From Streptomyces sp. NBC_00443 (GTDB lineage Bacteria > Actinomycetota > Actinomycetes > Streptomycetales > Streptomycetaceae), in contig NZ_CP107917.1 in the NCBI RefSeq assembly GCF_036014175.1, positions 5,642,001-5,706,000 on the forward strand: 64,000 bases of DNA. Direction: 5' to 3'. The notes under the pieces are model-generated. The model was given only the letters and a program-made list of their open reading frames with translations, had not been told where the DNA came from and searched no databases. Position 1 is the stretch's first letter. Every line of letters begins with the position of its first letter. A program made the translations under genes and the position numbers. Positions 1 through 9,828 of the stretch are shown piece by piece.

Positions 1-277
1 CCTGATCCTCCAGGGCAGCGCCCCGCTGGGCGCCCTGTTCGTCGGCGCCGTCACCTCGCACCTCGGCACCCGTTCCGCGCTGTGGGCCGGCGGCCTGCTC
101 TCCCTGACGGCCGCCCTCGTCGCGGCGGTGGCCGACCGCAGCGACACACGAGCCGCGGCCACCACCCCGGCCGACCGGCTCCAGCAACACCCGCACCCCC
201 ACCCGGCGGACCCCAAAACCGACCGCACAACCGAACCCACAACCGAACCCACGCCCGGCACCGGGAGCCGCCCATGA
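1..277 (+). CDS. MFS transporter, C-terminal end (partial)
   Basis: The frame starting at base 2 is open from the window edge to TGA at 275-277. It encodes a hydrophobic segment with a Gly/Ala-rich helix, a short loop and another helix (residues about 1-45 of the visible part). A polar His/Pro/Thr-rich cytoplasmic tail of about 45 residues follows. This is the usual look of the last two membrane helices and tail of a major facilitator superfamily exporter, but the diagnostic N-terminal loops lie outside the window. The stop overlaps the next start (ATGA at 274-277), so it is translationally coupled to the phosphopantetheinyl transferase gene. An export role beside a carrier-protein activator would suit a natural-product cluster; this is inference. 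Confidence 0.6.
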   Translation, partial: LILQGSAPLGALFVGAVTSHLGTRSALWAGGLLSLTAALVAAVADRSDTRAAATTPADRLQQHPHPHPADPKTDRTTEPTTEPTPGTGSRP

Positions 278-1136
278 ACCTCCCCCACATACCGAACGTC
301 CCCCGCGGCACCCGGGAGTTGGGCCCGTCGGACCTGCACGTCTGGCTGCTGCCGCCCCCCACCTCACCGCGCGACCTACCGGTCGGCGAACTCGACGAGC
401 ACGAGCGGCGCCGCGCCGCCGCCTACCGCAGGCAGAGCGACCGGCAGACGTACGTCGCCGCCCACGTGGGCCTGCGCCGGGTCCTGTCGGTCTACACCGG
501 CGTCGCACCGCGGTGCCTGCCCCTCGGCCGGGAGTGGTGCGAGGAGTGCGGGGAACGGCACGGCCGGCCGGTCCTGGTCGATCTGCCGGGCGCCCCCGAG
601 TTCTCGCTCTCGCACAGCCACGGCCTGGCGCTGGTCGCGGTGGCCCGCACCCGGGTCGGCGTCGACGTCCAGGCCCTGCCGTCGCCGGAGACCGTCGACG
701 CCTGTCTGCCCCTGCTGCACCCGGCCGAGCGGCAGGAGATCACCCGGCTCCCCGCCGACCGGCGCCGGACGGCCTTCGCGCGGCTGTGGGCCCGCAAGGA
801 GGCGTATCTGAAGGGCCTCGGCACCGGGCTCGCCCGCGCGGCCGACCTCGACTACCTCGGCGAGGCCGCCGAGTCCTGGCGCCCGACCGGCTGGACGGTG
901 CGCAACATGCCCCTGTGCGACGGCCATGTCGGCGCCGCGGCGCTGGCGGGCGGCAAGGACTGGCGGGCCGCTCTGCACCCGGTGCCCGCCGAGTGGCTCC
1001 ACACCCGGGACGCCGACCTGCGGATCTCCGCCGTCCAACCGGCCCTGCGCACGGTGCTGCGCGCCCACGACCCGTCCGCCGTCCGGACGCACGCCCTCAT
1101 CGACACCAGGAACAGGAAGGAAAGGGCCCAGGCATC

Positions 1137-1140
<4 letters not shown>
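274..1140 (+). CDS. 4'-phosphopantetheinyl transferase, Sfp type
   Basis: A 288-residue protein of the Sfp/AcpT superfamily, which moves the phosphopantetheine arm of CoA to a serine of carrier proteins (PKS, NRPS or fatty-acid ACPs). The two family motifs are visible. GVDVQ (about residues 128-132) carries the Mg-binding Asp, and W-ARKEAYLK (about residues 171-179) carries the Glu/Lys pair. A Cys-rich insert (C-x2-C near residue 89) precedes a GRP motif, as in many streptomycete members. ATG at 274 is chosen because it overlaps the stop of the upstream transporter gene; a longer in-frame extension to 82 is only a shadow of that gene. The 3' end again overlaps the next start (ATGA, 1137-1140), so transporter, PPTase and carboxylase are probably one transcript. 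Confidence 0.9.
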
Positions 1141-2750
<1,610 letters not shown>

Positions 2751-2758
2751 GAGCCCGC

Positions 2759-3010
2759 ATGACCACGACCCGGACCCCGCCCCCGCCCCCGCGCCCGTCG
2801 ACCTCCGACCTGCTCGCTGCCACGTCCTTCAAGGTCCTGCGGGGCGAGCCGAGTCCCGAGGAACTCGCGGCGTTCACAGCTGTCCTGACCCTGCGTCTGA
2901 CCACCCCGGACGCCACCCACGCCCCCACCCCGCAACGCCCCGCCACGGCCCACTGGACCCGCCCGGAACGCCTGCGCGCCTACGCCTGTCCACGGGCCTG
3001 GCACGGCTGA
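2759..3010 (+). CDS. Acyl-CoA carboxylase epsilon subunit
   Basis: An 83-residue protein beginning with a Pro/Thr-rich disordered stretch (residues 1-18). The epsilon-subunit signature follows: a short helix ending FKVLRGEPSPEELAAFTAVL (about 25-44), then a linker and a basic C-terminus with a W-x-RPERLRA segment. Actinobacterial acyl-CoA carboxylases use such small epsilon subunits to tighten the alpha-beta complex. GGAG at 2751 lies about 5 nt before the ATG. It follows the beta subunit gene directly and is the last gene of the coupled set; a structured non-coding stretch follows. Confidence 0.85.
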   Translation: MTTTRTPPPPPRPSTSDLLAATSFKVLRGEPSPEELAAFTAVLTLRLTTPDATHAPTPQRPATAHWTRPERLRAYACPRAWHG

Positions 3011-3082
3011 GGCGCCAACTGGCCTGCCGTCGCTGTCCGTTGTCGCACGACAGCACGCCGTAGCCGGTATTGTTGCCCGCGT

Positions 3083-3140
3083 GACGCACCCGATGGGTGC
3101 GTCCTCCCTTCATTCCGGGCCCCACCTCGTCGGGGCCCGG
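3083..3140 (+). other. Two perfect hairpins in leader region
   Basis: Two inverted repeats sit side by side. GACGCACCC (3083-3091) pairs perfectly with GGGTGCGTC (3095-3103) around a 3-nt loop. CCGGGCCCC (3115-3123) pairs perfectly with GGGGCCCGG (3132-3140) around an 8-nt loop. Neither is followed by a T run, and both lie between the epsilon gene and a small ORF at 3204. They may belong to a structured leader or small RNA that continues through the repeat stem-loops at 3309-3474, or may terminate the carboxylase transcript. Confidence 0.5.
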
Positions 3141-3203
3141 CCCGACGAGAGCGGCTCCGGGACCGTGGCTGGCCGCCTCACGTCGAAGGGAGGACGCCCC
3201 CGG

Positions 3204-3317
3204 ATGGGCGGTCACGAGGAGCAGAAACTGACTTTCGTCATGCGGCTGATCCGGCTTCTGCCGGAGCGAGCGGCGAGGCACGCGAGGAGGTGGCTGCTCT
3301 GGTGGTGCAGCAGGTAG
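3204..3317 (+). CDS. Possible 37-residue peptide
   Basis: ATG at 3204 is preceded by GGGAGG at 3188-3193 with about 10 nt spacing, a good ribosome binding site. The 37 codons give a basic, Arg- and Trp-rich peptide: MGGHEEQ start, a hydrophobic FVMRLIRLLPE middle, then an ARHARRW-LLWW tail ending CSR. Its last codons and TAG stop lie inside the first 54-nt repeat stem-loop (3309-3362). I do not recognise a family. It could be a real small amphipathic peptide, a leader peptide that controls the downstream hairpins, or chance. The good Shine-Dalgarno and position between conserved-looking RNA structures make it worth listing. Confidence 0.4.
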   Translation: MGGHEEQKLTFVMRLIRLLPERAARHARRWLLWWCSR

Positions 3318-3362
3318 CCGGATATCCCCACACCCACTGGGGACATCCGACAGGCTCCCGCT
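3309..3362 (+). repeat. Structured repeat, copy 1 (three-tier stem-loop)
   Basis: A 54-nt unit closely repeated at 3421-3474. It can fold as a nested stem. AGCAGG (3309-3314) pairs with CCCGCT (3357-3362, one mismatch). AGCC (3316-3319) pairs with GGCT (3353-3356). GGATATCCCCA (3320-3330) pairs with TGGGGACATCC (3338-3348, one mismatch). The loop is CACCCAC; an unpaired GACA bulge sits on the 3' side. Stems are conserved in copy 2 while the loop sequence differs, which is the pattern expected of a functional RNA fold. Confidence 0.65.
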
Positions 3363-3367
3363 GAGCC

Positions 3368-3403
3368 GGGCCTCGCTCGAAGTTCCCGCTTCGGGCGAGG
3401 CCC
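3368..3403 (+). terminator. Strong intrinsic-type hairpin between the two repeats
   Basis: GGGCCTCGC (3368-3376) pairs with GCGAGGCCC (3395-3403), and TCGAAG (3377-3382) continues the stem with CTTCGG (3389-3394). This gives about 15 bp around a 6-nt loop. ATTTTCATTG follows, a weak T tract. It is likely to end transcription coming through copy 1 of the repeat. Confidence 0.65.
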
Positions 3404-3420
3404 ATTTTCATTGCTGGCTG

Positions 3421-3474
3421 AGCAGGTAGCCGGATATCCCCATCAGTCCTGGGGACATCCGACAGGCTCCTGCT
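3421..3474 (+). repeat. Structured repeat, copy 2
   Basis: Second copy of the 54-nt unit. AGCAGG (3421-3426) pairs perfectly with CCTGCT (3469-3474), AGCC (3428-3431) with GGCT (3465-3468), and GGATATCCCCA (3432-3442) with TGGGGACATCC (3450-3460). The loop is TCAGTCC. Relative to copy 1 only the loop and one base of the basal stem change, and the basal change improves pairing. A degraded third relative begins at 43712. Confidence 0.65.
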
Positions 3475-3562
3475 GAGCTCGGGCCACCGTCCGGTCACAC
3501 GGCCGGGCGAGGGCCCTTCTGCACCCAAGTACAGCACAACGGCCCCCCACCCGGCAGCACGA

Positions 3563-4825
3563 TCACCCACTGTTCACGCGACCGCGCACCGAGCCGACGG
3601 CCCCTGTCGCGAGGGCGATGAGCAGTGCCGCGGCCGCCGCCGTGACCGGCACGCCGTAGGCCGCCGCAGGGGAGAGATGCTCCGCCAGCCATCCGCCGGT
3701 CGCGCTGCCGCACGCGATGCCGCCGAGCAGGGCGGTCACCGCGAGGGTCATGCCCTCGTTGAGGCGGCCGTCCGGGGTGCGCTGCTGGACCAGGGCCATG
3801 TTGGTGATCATGGTCGGGGCCGTGGCCATGCCGGCGAACAGCAGCGCGACGCACAGCAGCGGGAGCGAGCCGGTGAGGGACGCGGCGAGCAGGGGCAGCG
3901 TCAGCAGCGCGGTCATCGCCGCTATGCACCACACGTAGCGGTACTCGGCGGGACCGGAGAGCCGCAGCCGCCCGTACAGCAGACCCGCCGCACAGGAACC
4001 CGCCGCCTGGAGCGCGAGCACCGCACCCGCCGCCGTCCGGTGGCCCTGGGCGTCCGCGAACGCGATCGTGACGACCTCCGTCGACCCGAACACAGCGCCC
4101 ATGGCGAGGCAGACCGTCAGTAGCGGGGGCATGCCGGGCGCGCGGAACAGAGAGGTGCCGGCAGCCCCGGCCGTAGGGACCCAGGGCGGCGGTTCCGTCG
4201 ACCGCTGGGCCGCGAACGCCAGCACGCCCGTCACCAGGAGCACCACCCCGACGAGCGTCCCCGCCTCCGGGAAGAACGTCCCGCACAGGAAGGCCGCGAG
4301 CACCGGGCCCAGCATGAAGCACAGCTCGTCGGCGGCCTGCTCGAAGGAGTTCGCGGTGTGCAGGGCCGCGGGGTCGCCCTTGAGCAGGTGCGCCCAGCGG
4401 GCGCGGGACAGGCCGCCGGTGTTGGGGGTCGTCGCGGTGGCGGCGTACGCGGCGAAGAGGGTCCAGGCAGGGGCGTCGTAGCGCACGCACAGCAGCAGCG
4501 CGAGGCTGCCCAGCGCCGCGCAGAGCGTGGCGGGTACGGCGACCCGGGCCTGGCCGTACCGGTCGACGAGCCGCGCCGTCCAGGGGGCGACCAGCGCCGT
4601 CGCCGCGAGGCCGGTCGCGGTGACGGCGCCGGCGAGGGCGTACGACCCCCGGGTGCCGGCGATCATCACGACCGCGCTCACGCTGAACATGCCCATGGGG
4701 AGGCGGGCGGCGAGGTTGGCGAGGGTGAACGCGCGGGTGCCGGGGTGGGCGAAGAGCCGGCGGTACGGGCGGGAGGTGTGACTGACGGAGGGGGTCGGGG
4801 CGTTCGTGGACGGCGATTGCGGCAT
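3563..4825 (-). CDS. MFS transporter
   Basis: A 420-residue integral membrane protein with about twelve hydrophobic segments. The conserved MFS loop 2-3 signature appears as APWTARLVDRYGQARV (about residues 80-95). The first helix starts after about 30 polar residues (FTLANLAARLPMG). No periplasmic solute-binding partner is present, so it is a secondary transporter, probably an exporter by position and family; the substrate cannot be read. It is transcribed away from the LysR-type regulator at 4927, with a 101-bp shared intergenic region. In such pairs the regulator normally controls the transporter in response to its substrate. Confidence 0.85.
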   Translation of the reverse strand: MPQSPSTNAPTPSVSHTSRPYRRLFAHPGTRAFTLANLAARLPMGMFSVSAVVMIAGTRGSYALAGAVTATGLAATALVAPWTARLVDRYGQARVAVPATLCAALGSLALLLCVRYDAPAWTLFAAYAATATTPNTGGLSRARWAHLLKGDPAALHTANSFEQAADELCFMLGPVLAAFLCGTFFPEAGTLVGVVLLVTGVLAFAAQRSTEPPPWVPTAGAAGTSLFRAPGMPPLLTVCLAMGAVFGSTEVVTIAFADAQGHRTAAGAVLALQAAGSCAAGLLYGRLRLSGPAEYRYVWCIAAMTALLTLPLLAASLTGSLPLLCVALLFAGMATAPTMITNMALVQQRTPDGRLNEGMTLAVTALLGGIACGSATGGWLAEHLSPAAAYGVPVTAAAAALLIALATGAVGSVRGRVNSG

Positions 4826-4926
4826 GGCTCCACCGTCGCCCGCAGTGGATCAAGGGGTCCAACACCTGTTCGGGACGGATTCACGCACCTGTGTTGTGAG
4901 ACGCACGCGGGCTGTAGGTTCCCCGC

Positions 4927-5916
4927 ATGTCCGCTGCCGCCCCCGCCCACCTCGACCCCCGCCTCCTGCGCGCCTTCCTCGCCGTGGCGGACGAGCTGCA
5001 CTTCACGCGCGCCGCGGCCCGCCTGTACGTCGCCCAGCAGGCGCTGAGCCGGGACGTACGGCGGCAGGAGCGGGAGTTGGGCGCCGAGCTGTTCGTGCGG
5101 ACGACCCGGCATGTCACGCTGACGGCCGACGGCGAGCGGCTGGTGCCGTACGCCCGCCGTGCCCTCCAGGCCCAGGACGATCTGCTCGCCGCCTTCGGCC
5201 AGGCGCGGCCCCTGCTGGTGGACCTGAACTCGCCAGGCCTGGACACCGGCCGCCGGGTCCTGCACCGGGCCCGCGAACTCGCCCCGGAGCACGAACTGAT
5301 GGCCCGCTACGAGAGCGGCCTGACGGGTGCGGCCGCGGAGCTGGTCGCGGGGCGGCTGGACGCGTCCTTCGGACGGTTCGCGGGGCTGGACCCGGCGCTG
5401 CGGGCCGGCCTCGACCATCAGCCGGTCCGCTACGAGCCGATGGCGATCGTGCTGCCCGAGGACCATCCGCTGGCCGCCCTGGAGCGGGTGCCGCTGGCCG
5501 CGCTGGCCGGCGAGACCGTGTACGCCGGTGCCGGCAACCCCCGTACCCCGGAGTGGACCGACCTCGCGCACCGGCTCTTCGACGGGCGGGGCATCGAGGT
5601 CGCCCCGCCCGCGCCGCTCGCCGTCGGCGACGAGGAGTTCCGGCGCATCATGGCGAAACTGCGCCATCCCGTCCTGGCCGTGGTCGACTTCCCGGCCATG
5701 CCCGGGACCGTGCTGCGCCCGCTGGTCGACCCCGTGCCCCTGTCGCCCGTGTCCCTGGTGTGGCGAAAGGGCCTGGCGCACCCCGCTTTCGACGCCCTTC
5801 GACACGCCGCGGCCCGGCTCGCGGCCGAGGAGGGGTGGCTGGAGCCGCCCGCCGGTGGATGGGTCCCGGATGTGGACTCGGCATCCTGGGTGTATACAAC
5901 TAACTGCCCGACGTGA
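4927..5916 (+). CDS. LysR-type transcriptional regulator
   Basis: A 329-residue LysR-family protein. The N-terminal winged HTH (residues about 9-68) shows the hallmark LRAFLAVADELHFTRAAARL, then a QQALSRDVRRQERELGAELF segment and a hinge at RLVPYARRAL. The rest is the ligand-binding effector domain. It is divergent from the MFS transporter at 3563-4825, so it likely binds the 101-bp intergenic region and controls that gene and itself. Start ATG 4927 puts the HTH at the family-typical distance from the N-terminus. No other target is evident. Confidence 0.88.
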   Translation: MSAAAPAHLDPRLLRAFLAVADELHFTRAAARLYVAQQALSRDVRRQERELGAELFVRTTRHVTLTADGERLVPYARRALQAQDDLLAAFGQARPLLVDLNSPGLDTGRRVLHRARELAPEHELMARYESGLTGAAAELVAGRLDASFGRFAGLDPALRAGLDHQPVRYEPMAIVLPEDHPLAALERVPLAALAGETVYAGAGNPRTPEWTDLAHRLFDGRGIEVAPPAPLAVGDEEFRRIMAKLRHPVLAVVDFPAMPGTVLRPLVDPVPLSPVSLVWRKGLAHPAFDALRHAAARLAAEEGWLEPPAGGWVPDVDSASWVYTTNCPT

Positions 5917-6066
5917 GCGTCATCACTTGTACGCCAAATGTCCTTTATTCGCCGATGTGCTGGATCACATAACACTTTCCTCCGTGGAGAGTTTGTGAAG
6001 GGCGCTGGTAATTTGTAGGCGCGCTGGACTGTGAGGTCGGCATATAACGAATGCGAGGGGGAGGCC

Positions 6067-8379
6067 GTGGCGCTGAGGGGGCGTGGGGAGGAGCGGGAGG
6101 AGCCTCAAGGGCCGGACGCCACCATGCAGCTGAAAGTGTCCGGTTTGTTTCCGGTGGACCAGACCGTTCAGTTGCGGGTGCCGTCCCAACGGATATCCGA
6201 TGCCGAAAGCGAATCGGCGATATCCGAAATATCCCGTTCCGCGGAGGCGAACTCATCGCAGCGAATACCCGGCGATGACACGCCCGACCAGCAGCATCGC
6301 CGCAGAAACCGCAACCGCCGCAAAGCCCCCAGCCCGCCGCTGGGCCCCCGCCTCGTAGCCGCGCTCCACCTGGCCCCCGTGCTGGCCTTCCTGACCCCCC
6401 ACATCGCCCGCCTCGCCCCTCTGGCCGCCCGCCTCGCGCCCTACGCCCGCCGGATGCGGCCGCAGTACCCCCGGCCCGGACGCACCGGATGGCGCCGGTG
6501 GCTGCCCTCCTGGCGGCAGTGGCTCGGCGGCGCACTGGCCGGCGTGGGCCTCAGCAGCCTCCTCCTCGCCGTCGCCTACGCGGCCACCGACATCCCGGAC
6601 AACCTCAACTCGTACGCCACCCAGCAGGACAACGTGTACTTCTGGGCCGACGGGACGCCCATGGCCCGTACCGGCTGGGTGCAGCGGCAGGCGATGCCGC
6701 TGAAGGACATCCCCGACGACGTCCGCTGGGCCGTCCTCGCCGCGGAGAACGCGAGCTTCTACAGCGACCCCGGCATCTCCGTCCAGGGCATCACCCGCGC
6801 CCTGTTCCGCACGCTGGGCCAGGGCGACACCCAGGGCGGCTCGACCATCACCCAGCAGTACGTCAAGAACGTCTACCTGAACCAGGACCAGACGCTGCGC
6901 CGCAAGGTCAGCGAGGCGATGATCGCCCTCAAGCTCGACAACCGGATGAGCAAGGACGAGATCCTCGAGAGCTATCTGAACACCAGCTGGTTCGGCCGGG
7001 GCACCTACGGCATCCAGCGCGCCGCCCAGGCCTACTACGGCAAGGACGTCAGCGAGCTCAACGCCAGCGAGGCCGCGTTCCTGGCCGCCCTGCTCAAGGG
7101 CGCCGGCCTGTACGACCCGACCCTGAGCGGCGCCAACCGCGACCGGGCCGTGGAACGCTGGTCCTGGACCCTCGACCGGATGGTCCAGATAGGCAAGCTC
7201 TCGCAGGCCGAGCGGGACACCTACAAGAAGTTCCCCGAGCCGCTGAGACGCAACCCGCTGTACGACACCGGTGAGCAGAGCGACTACCTCGTCGAACTCG
7301 CCTCCCAGTACGCCAAGAAGGCCGCCGAGATCTCCGACAAGGACTACGACCTCGGCGGCTACCAGATCTACACGACCTTCGACAAGCGACGGCAGGACCA
7401 GCTCACCGACGCCGTCACCAAGGCGCGCACGAAGGCTCTGAAGGACGACCCGAAGGCCGCGAAGAGCGTGCACTACGGCGCGGCGTCGGTGGCCGGTGAC
7501 GGCCGGATCCTCGCCGTCCACGGCGGCCCCGACCACCGTAAGCAGGGCTACAACGAATCCAACGCCACCACCGTCCCGGCCGGTTCGGCCTTCGCGCCGT
7601 TCGTGTACGCGGCCGGTCTGGAGCACGGCGTCCGCAAGACCCGTGACGGGGAGAGGACCGCCGTCACCGGGGACTCCGTCTACGACGGCGACGACGACGT
7701 GCCGGTGACCACGCCGGAGGGACCGTACTGGGACCGCAGCGGCCGCAAGGTGGCCGCCAGCAACGACGGCAACAGGTCGTACGGGCAGATCTCCCTGCAC
7801 CGGGCCATGGCGCTGTCGGTGAACACGCCCTTCATGCAACTCGGCATGGACACCGGCCTGGACAAGGTGCGCGCCACCGCCGAGGCCGCCGGTCTGCTGA
7901 GCTCCAGCATCGGGGCCCAGGTGCCGGCGCTGGCCACGGGCAGCTCCACACCCAGCGCCATCCGCATGGCCAGCGGCTACGCCACGTTCGCCGCGGCCGG
8001 CAAGCACACCGAGCCGTACTCGGTGCGGCGGATCACCCACAACGGCGACAAGATCTCCCTGAACCTGCCGGACCCGCGCCGGGCGGTCGGCGCCGACGTG
8101 GCCGAGGAGGTCACGTCCGCGCTCACGGACGCCTTCCGGACCGCCCACCCCGACGCGGCGCCCGCCACCGCGCAGGTGGCCGGGAAGGCCGGGACGACGC
8201 CGAAGGACACCGCCTCCTGGTACGTCGGCACGCACAAGTCCGTCTCCACGGCGGTCGTCGTCTACCGCATCGACCTCGCCAAGAGCCTCGAACCGCTGCC
8301 GCTGAAGGGCCTCGCCGGCACCGCCGACGACAGCGTCCCCTACGGCATCTGGTCCGGTGCCATGAGACCCCTCGGCTGA
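6067..8379 (+). CDS. Class A penicillin-binding-like protein with altered transpeptidase motifs
   Basis: About 770 residues. A long basic, Pro/Ala-rich cytoplasmic region (to about residue 150) leads into one membrane helix (GALAGVGLSSLLLAVAYAA). The GT51 glycosyltransferase domain follows: AAENASFYSD with the expected catalytic Glu (about 227), QGGSTITQQYVKN, and RKVSEAMIALKLD. It would polymerise lipid II outside the membrane. The C-terminal penicillin-binding fold is recognisable, but the SxxK motif reads S-A-F-A (Ser507) and KTG reads K-A-G (Lys707). Only SVN (about 584) is intact, so cross-linking activity is doubtful. GTG 6067 is chosen for the GGGGGAGG just upstream; GTG 6031 is an in-frame alternative. 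Two further envelope genes follow. Confidence 0.85.
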   Translation: MALRGRGEEREEPQGPDATMQLKVSGLFPVDQTVQLRVPSQRISDAESESAISEISRSAEANSSQRIPGDDTPDQQHRRRNRNRRKAPSPPLGPRLVAALHLAPVLAFLTPHIARLAPLAARLAPYARRMRPQYPRPGRTGWRRWLPSWRQWLGGALAGVGLSSLLLAVAYAATDIPDNLNSYATQQDNVYFWADGTPMARTGWVQRQAMPLKDIPDDVRWAVLAAENASFYSDPGISVQGITRALFRTLGQGDTQGGSTITQQYVKNVYLNQDQTLRRKVSEAMIALKLDNRMSKDEILESYLNTSWFGRGTYGIQRAAQAYYGKDVSELNASEAAFLAALLKGAGLYDPTLSGANRDRAVERWSWTLDRMVQIGKLSQAERDTYKKFPEPLRRNPLYDTGEQSDYLVELASQYAKKAAEISDKDYDLGGYQIYTTFDKRRQDQLTDAVTKARTKALKDDPKAAKSVHYGAASVAGDGRILAVHGGPDHRKQGYNESNATTVPAGSAFAPFVYAAGLEHGVRKTRDGERTAVTGDSVYDGDDDVPVTTPEGPYWDRSGRKVAASNDGNRSYGQISLHRAMALSVNTPFMQLGMDTGLDKVRATAEAAGLLSSSIGAQVPALATGSSTPSAIRMASGYATFAAAGKHTEPYSVRRITHNGDKISLNLPDPRRAVGADVAEEVTSALTDAFRTAHPDAAPATAQVAGKAGTTPKDTASWYVGTHKSVSTAVVVYRIDLAKSLEPLPLKGLAGTADDSVPYGIWSGAMRPLG

Positions 8380-8426
8380 CCACCGACCCGGTACCGCAGT
8401 CCAACCGTCAGGAGAATGAGCCGCAC

Positions 8427-9713
8427 ATGAAGTCACCGTCTGGGCGTCGCCGCAAGGCCCGGGCATCGCGCCGCACCGCCGCCGCGCGCCGCCCGGGGTT
8501 CCTGGCCCTGGCGGCGCTCCTCGTCGTCGCCTCGCTGACGGCGGGCTACCTGGTGCTGAACCGCACGGGGAACACCGAGCCGACCGCGTCGTCCGGGGAA
8601 CAGCGCAAGGCGGGCGGGTCGGGCGCCAAGGAGCCGCAGTGGGACGGCAGGACCAGGGTCCTAGGGGACGGCTCCACTTCCTACACCGGTCCGCAGAAGG
8701 GCCAGTTGAAGCCGGTGCCGCTCAAGCCCGGACAGAAGCCGCCCCAGTTCGTCGTCTTCTCCTGGGACGGCGGGCTGGAGGGCGATGACAAGCTCTTCTC
8801 GCACTACCGCGAGGTGGCGAAGAAGTACGACGCCCACATGACGTTCTTCCTCACGGGGATCTACCTGCTGCCGAAGGACAAGAAGGCGTTGTACGACCCG
8901 CCGCAGCACGACAGGGGAGCCGCGGCGATCAGCTACCCCACGGACGAACACATCCGCACCACGGTGGAGCAGCTCGGCAAGGCATGGCAGGACGGCAACG
9001 AGATCGGCACCCACTTCAACGGCCACTTCTGCGGCGAGAAGGGCGGCGGCGACTGGAGCGTCGAGGAGTGGAAGAGCGAGATCGACCAGTTCAACTCGTT
9101 CGTGTCGAAGTGGAAGACCAACACCGGCGCCACGGATCTCCCCCCGCTGCCGTTCGACGTCTCCAAGGCGGTCACCGGCGGGCGCGCCCCCTGTCTGGAG
9201 GGCCAGGAGAACCTGCTGAAGGCCGCCAAGGACTACGGCTACCGCTACGACGCCAGCTCCGCGGGCGACTTCCAGATATGGCCGATCAAGAAGAACGGCA
9301 TCTGGGACTTCCCGCTGCAGATGCTCCCCTACGAGGGGGGCAAGTACCAGGGTCTCTCCATGGACTTCAACTTCCTCTACAACCAGTCCGACGGCGAGAC
9401 CGAGGGCGACCCGGCCCGGTACCCGCAGTGGGAGGAGGAGACCGTCGGCACCTACCTGGCGGGCTTCAACCGCGTGTACTACGGCAGCCGGGCGCCCCTG
9501 TTCATCGGCAACCACTTCGAGGACTGGAACGGCGGCATCTACATGCGGGCCGTCGACCGGATCATCGAGGACGTGTGCACCAAGAAGGACGTCAAGTGCG
9601 TGTCCTTCAAGGAGCTCGCCGACTGGATGGACGTGCAGAATCCGGCGACGCTGGAGCGCCTGCGCACCCTCGACCCGGCGCAGTCCCCGGACTGGTCGAC
9701 CGTCGTGCAGTGA
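8427..9713 (+). CDS. Membrane-anchored polysaccharide deacetylase-like protein
   Basis: A 428-residue protein: Arg/Lys-rich N-terminus, one membrane helix (about residues 24-46, FLALAALLVVASLTAGYLVL), a polar linker, then a NodB/CE4-like domain. The first metal motif appears as VVFSWDGG (canonical TFDDG) and the His motif as GTHFNGHF, matching H-x3-H. A later Cys pair and an NHFEDWNGG segment complete the domain. The changed first motif (only one Asp kept) means catalysis cannot be assumed. It lies 47 bp after the PBP-like gene in the same direction, so a role in cell-wall or exopolysaccharide modification outside the membrane is likely. ATG 8427 follows GGAG at 8411 with rather long spacing. 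Confidence 0.75.
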   Translation: MKSPSGRRRKARASRRTAAARRPGFLALAALLVVASLTAGYLVLNRTGNTEPTASSGEQRKAGGSGAKEPQWDGRTRVLGDGSTSYTGPQKGQLKPVPLKPGQKPPQFVVFSWDGGLEGDDKLFSHYREVAKKYDAHMTFFLTGIYLLPKDKKALYDPPQHDRGAAAISYPTDEHIRTTVEQLGKAWQDGNEIGTHFNGHFCGEKGGGDWSVEEWKSEIDQFNSFVSKWKTNTGATDLPPLPFDVSKAVTGGRAPCLEGQENLLKAAKDYGYRYDASSAGDFQIWPIKKNGIWDFPLQMLPYEGGKYQGLSMDFNFLYNQSDGETEGDPARYPQWEEETVGTYLAGFNRVYYGSRAPLFIGNHFEDWNGGIYMRAVDRIIEDVCTKKDVKCVSFKELADWMDVQNPATLERLRTLDPAQSPDWSTVVQ

Positions 9714-9828
9714 CGTTCGCATAACGTCCTTGAATCACGCACGCATCCCCCTTCACAACAGCCACACATGGCATGCGAAGATGCGCTGCCCCCGGCATCC
9801 GTCCGCCGGGACAAGAGGGGAACCATCA

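Noticed and set aside
5938..6018. 26-codon ORF before the PBP-like gene
   Set aside because: No ribosome binding site and no recognisable features; probably part of the leader or promoter.
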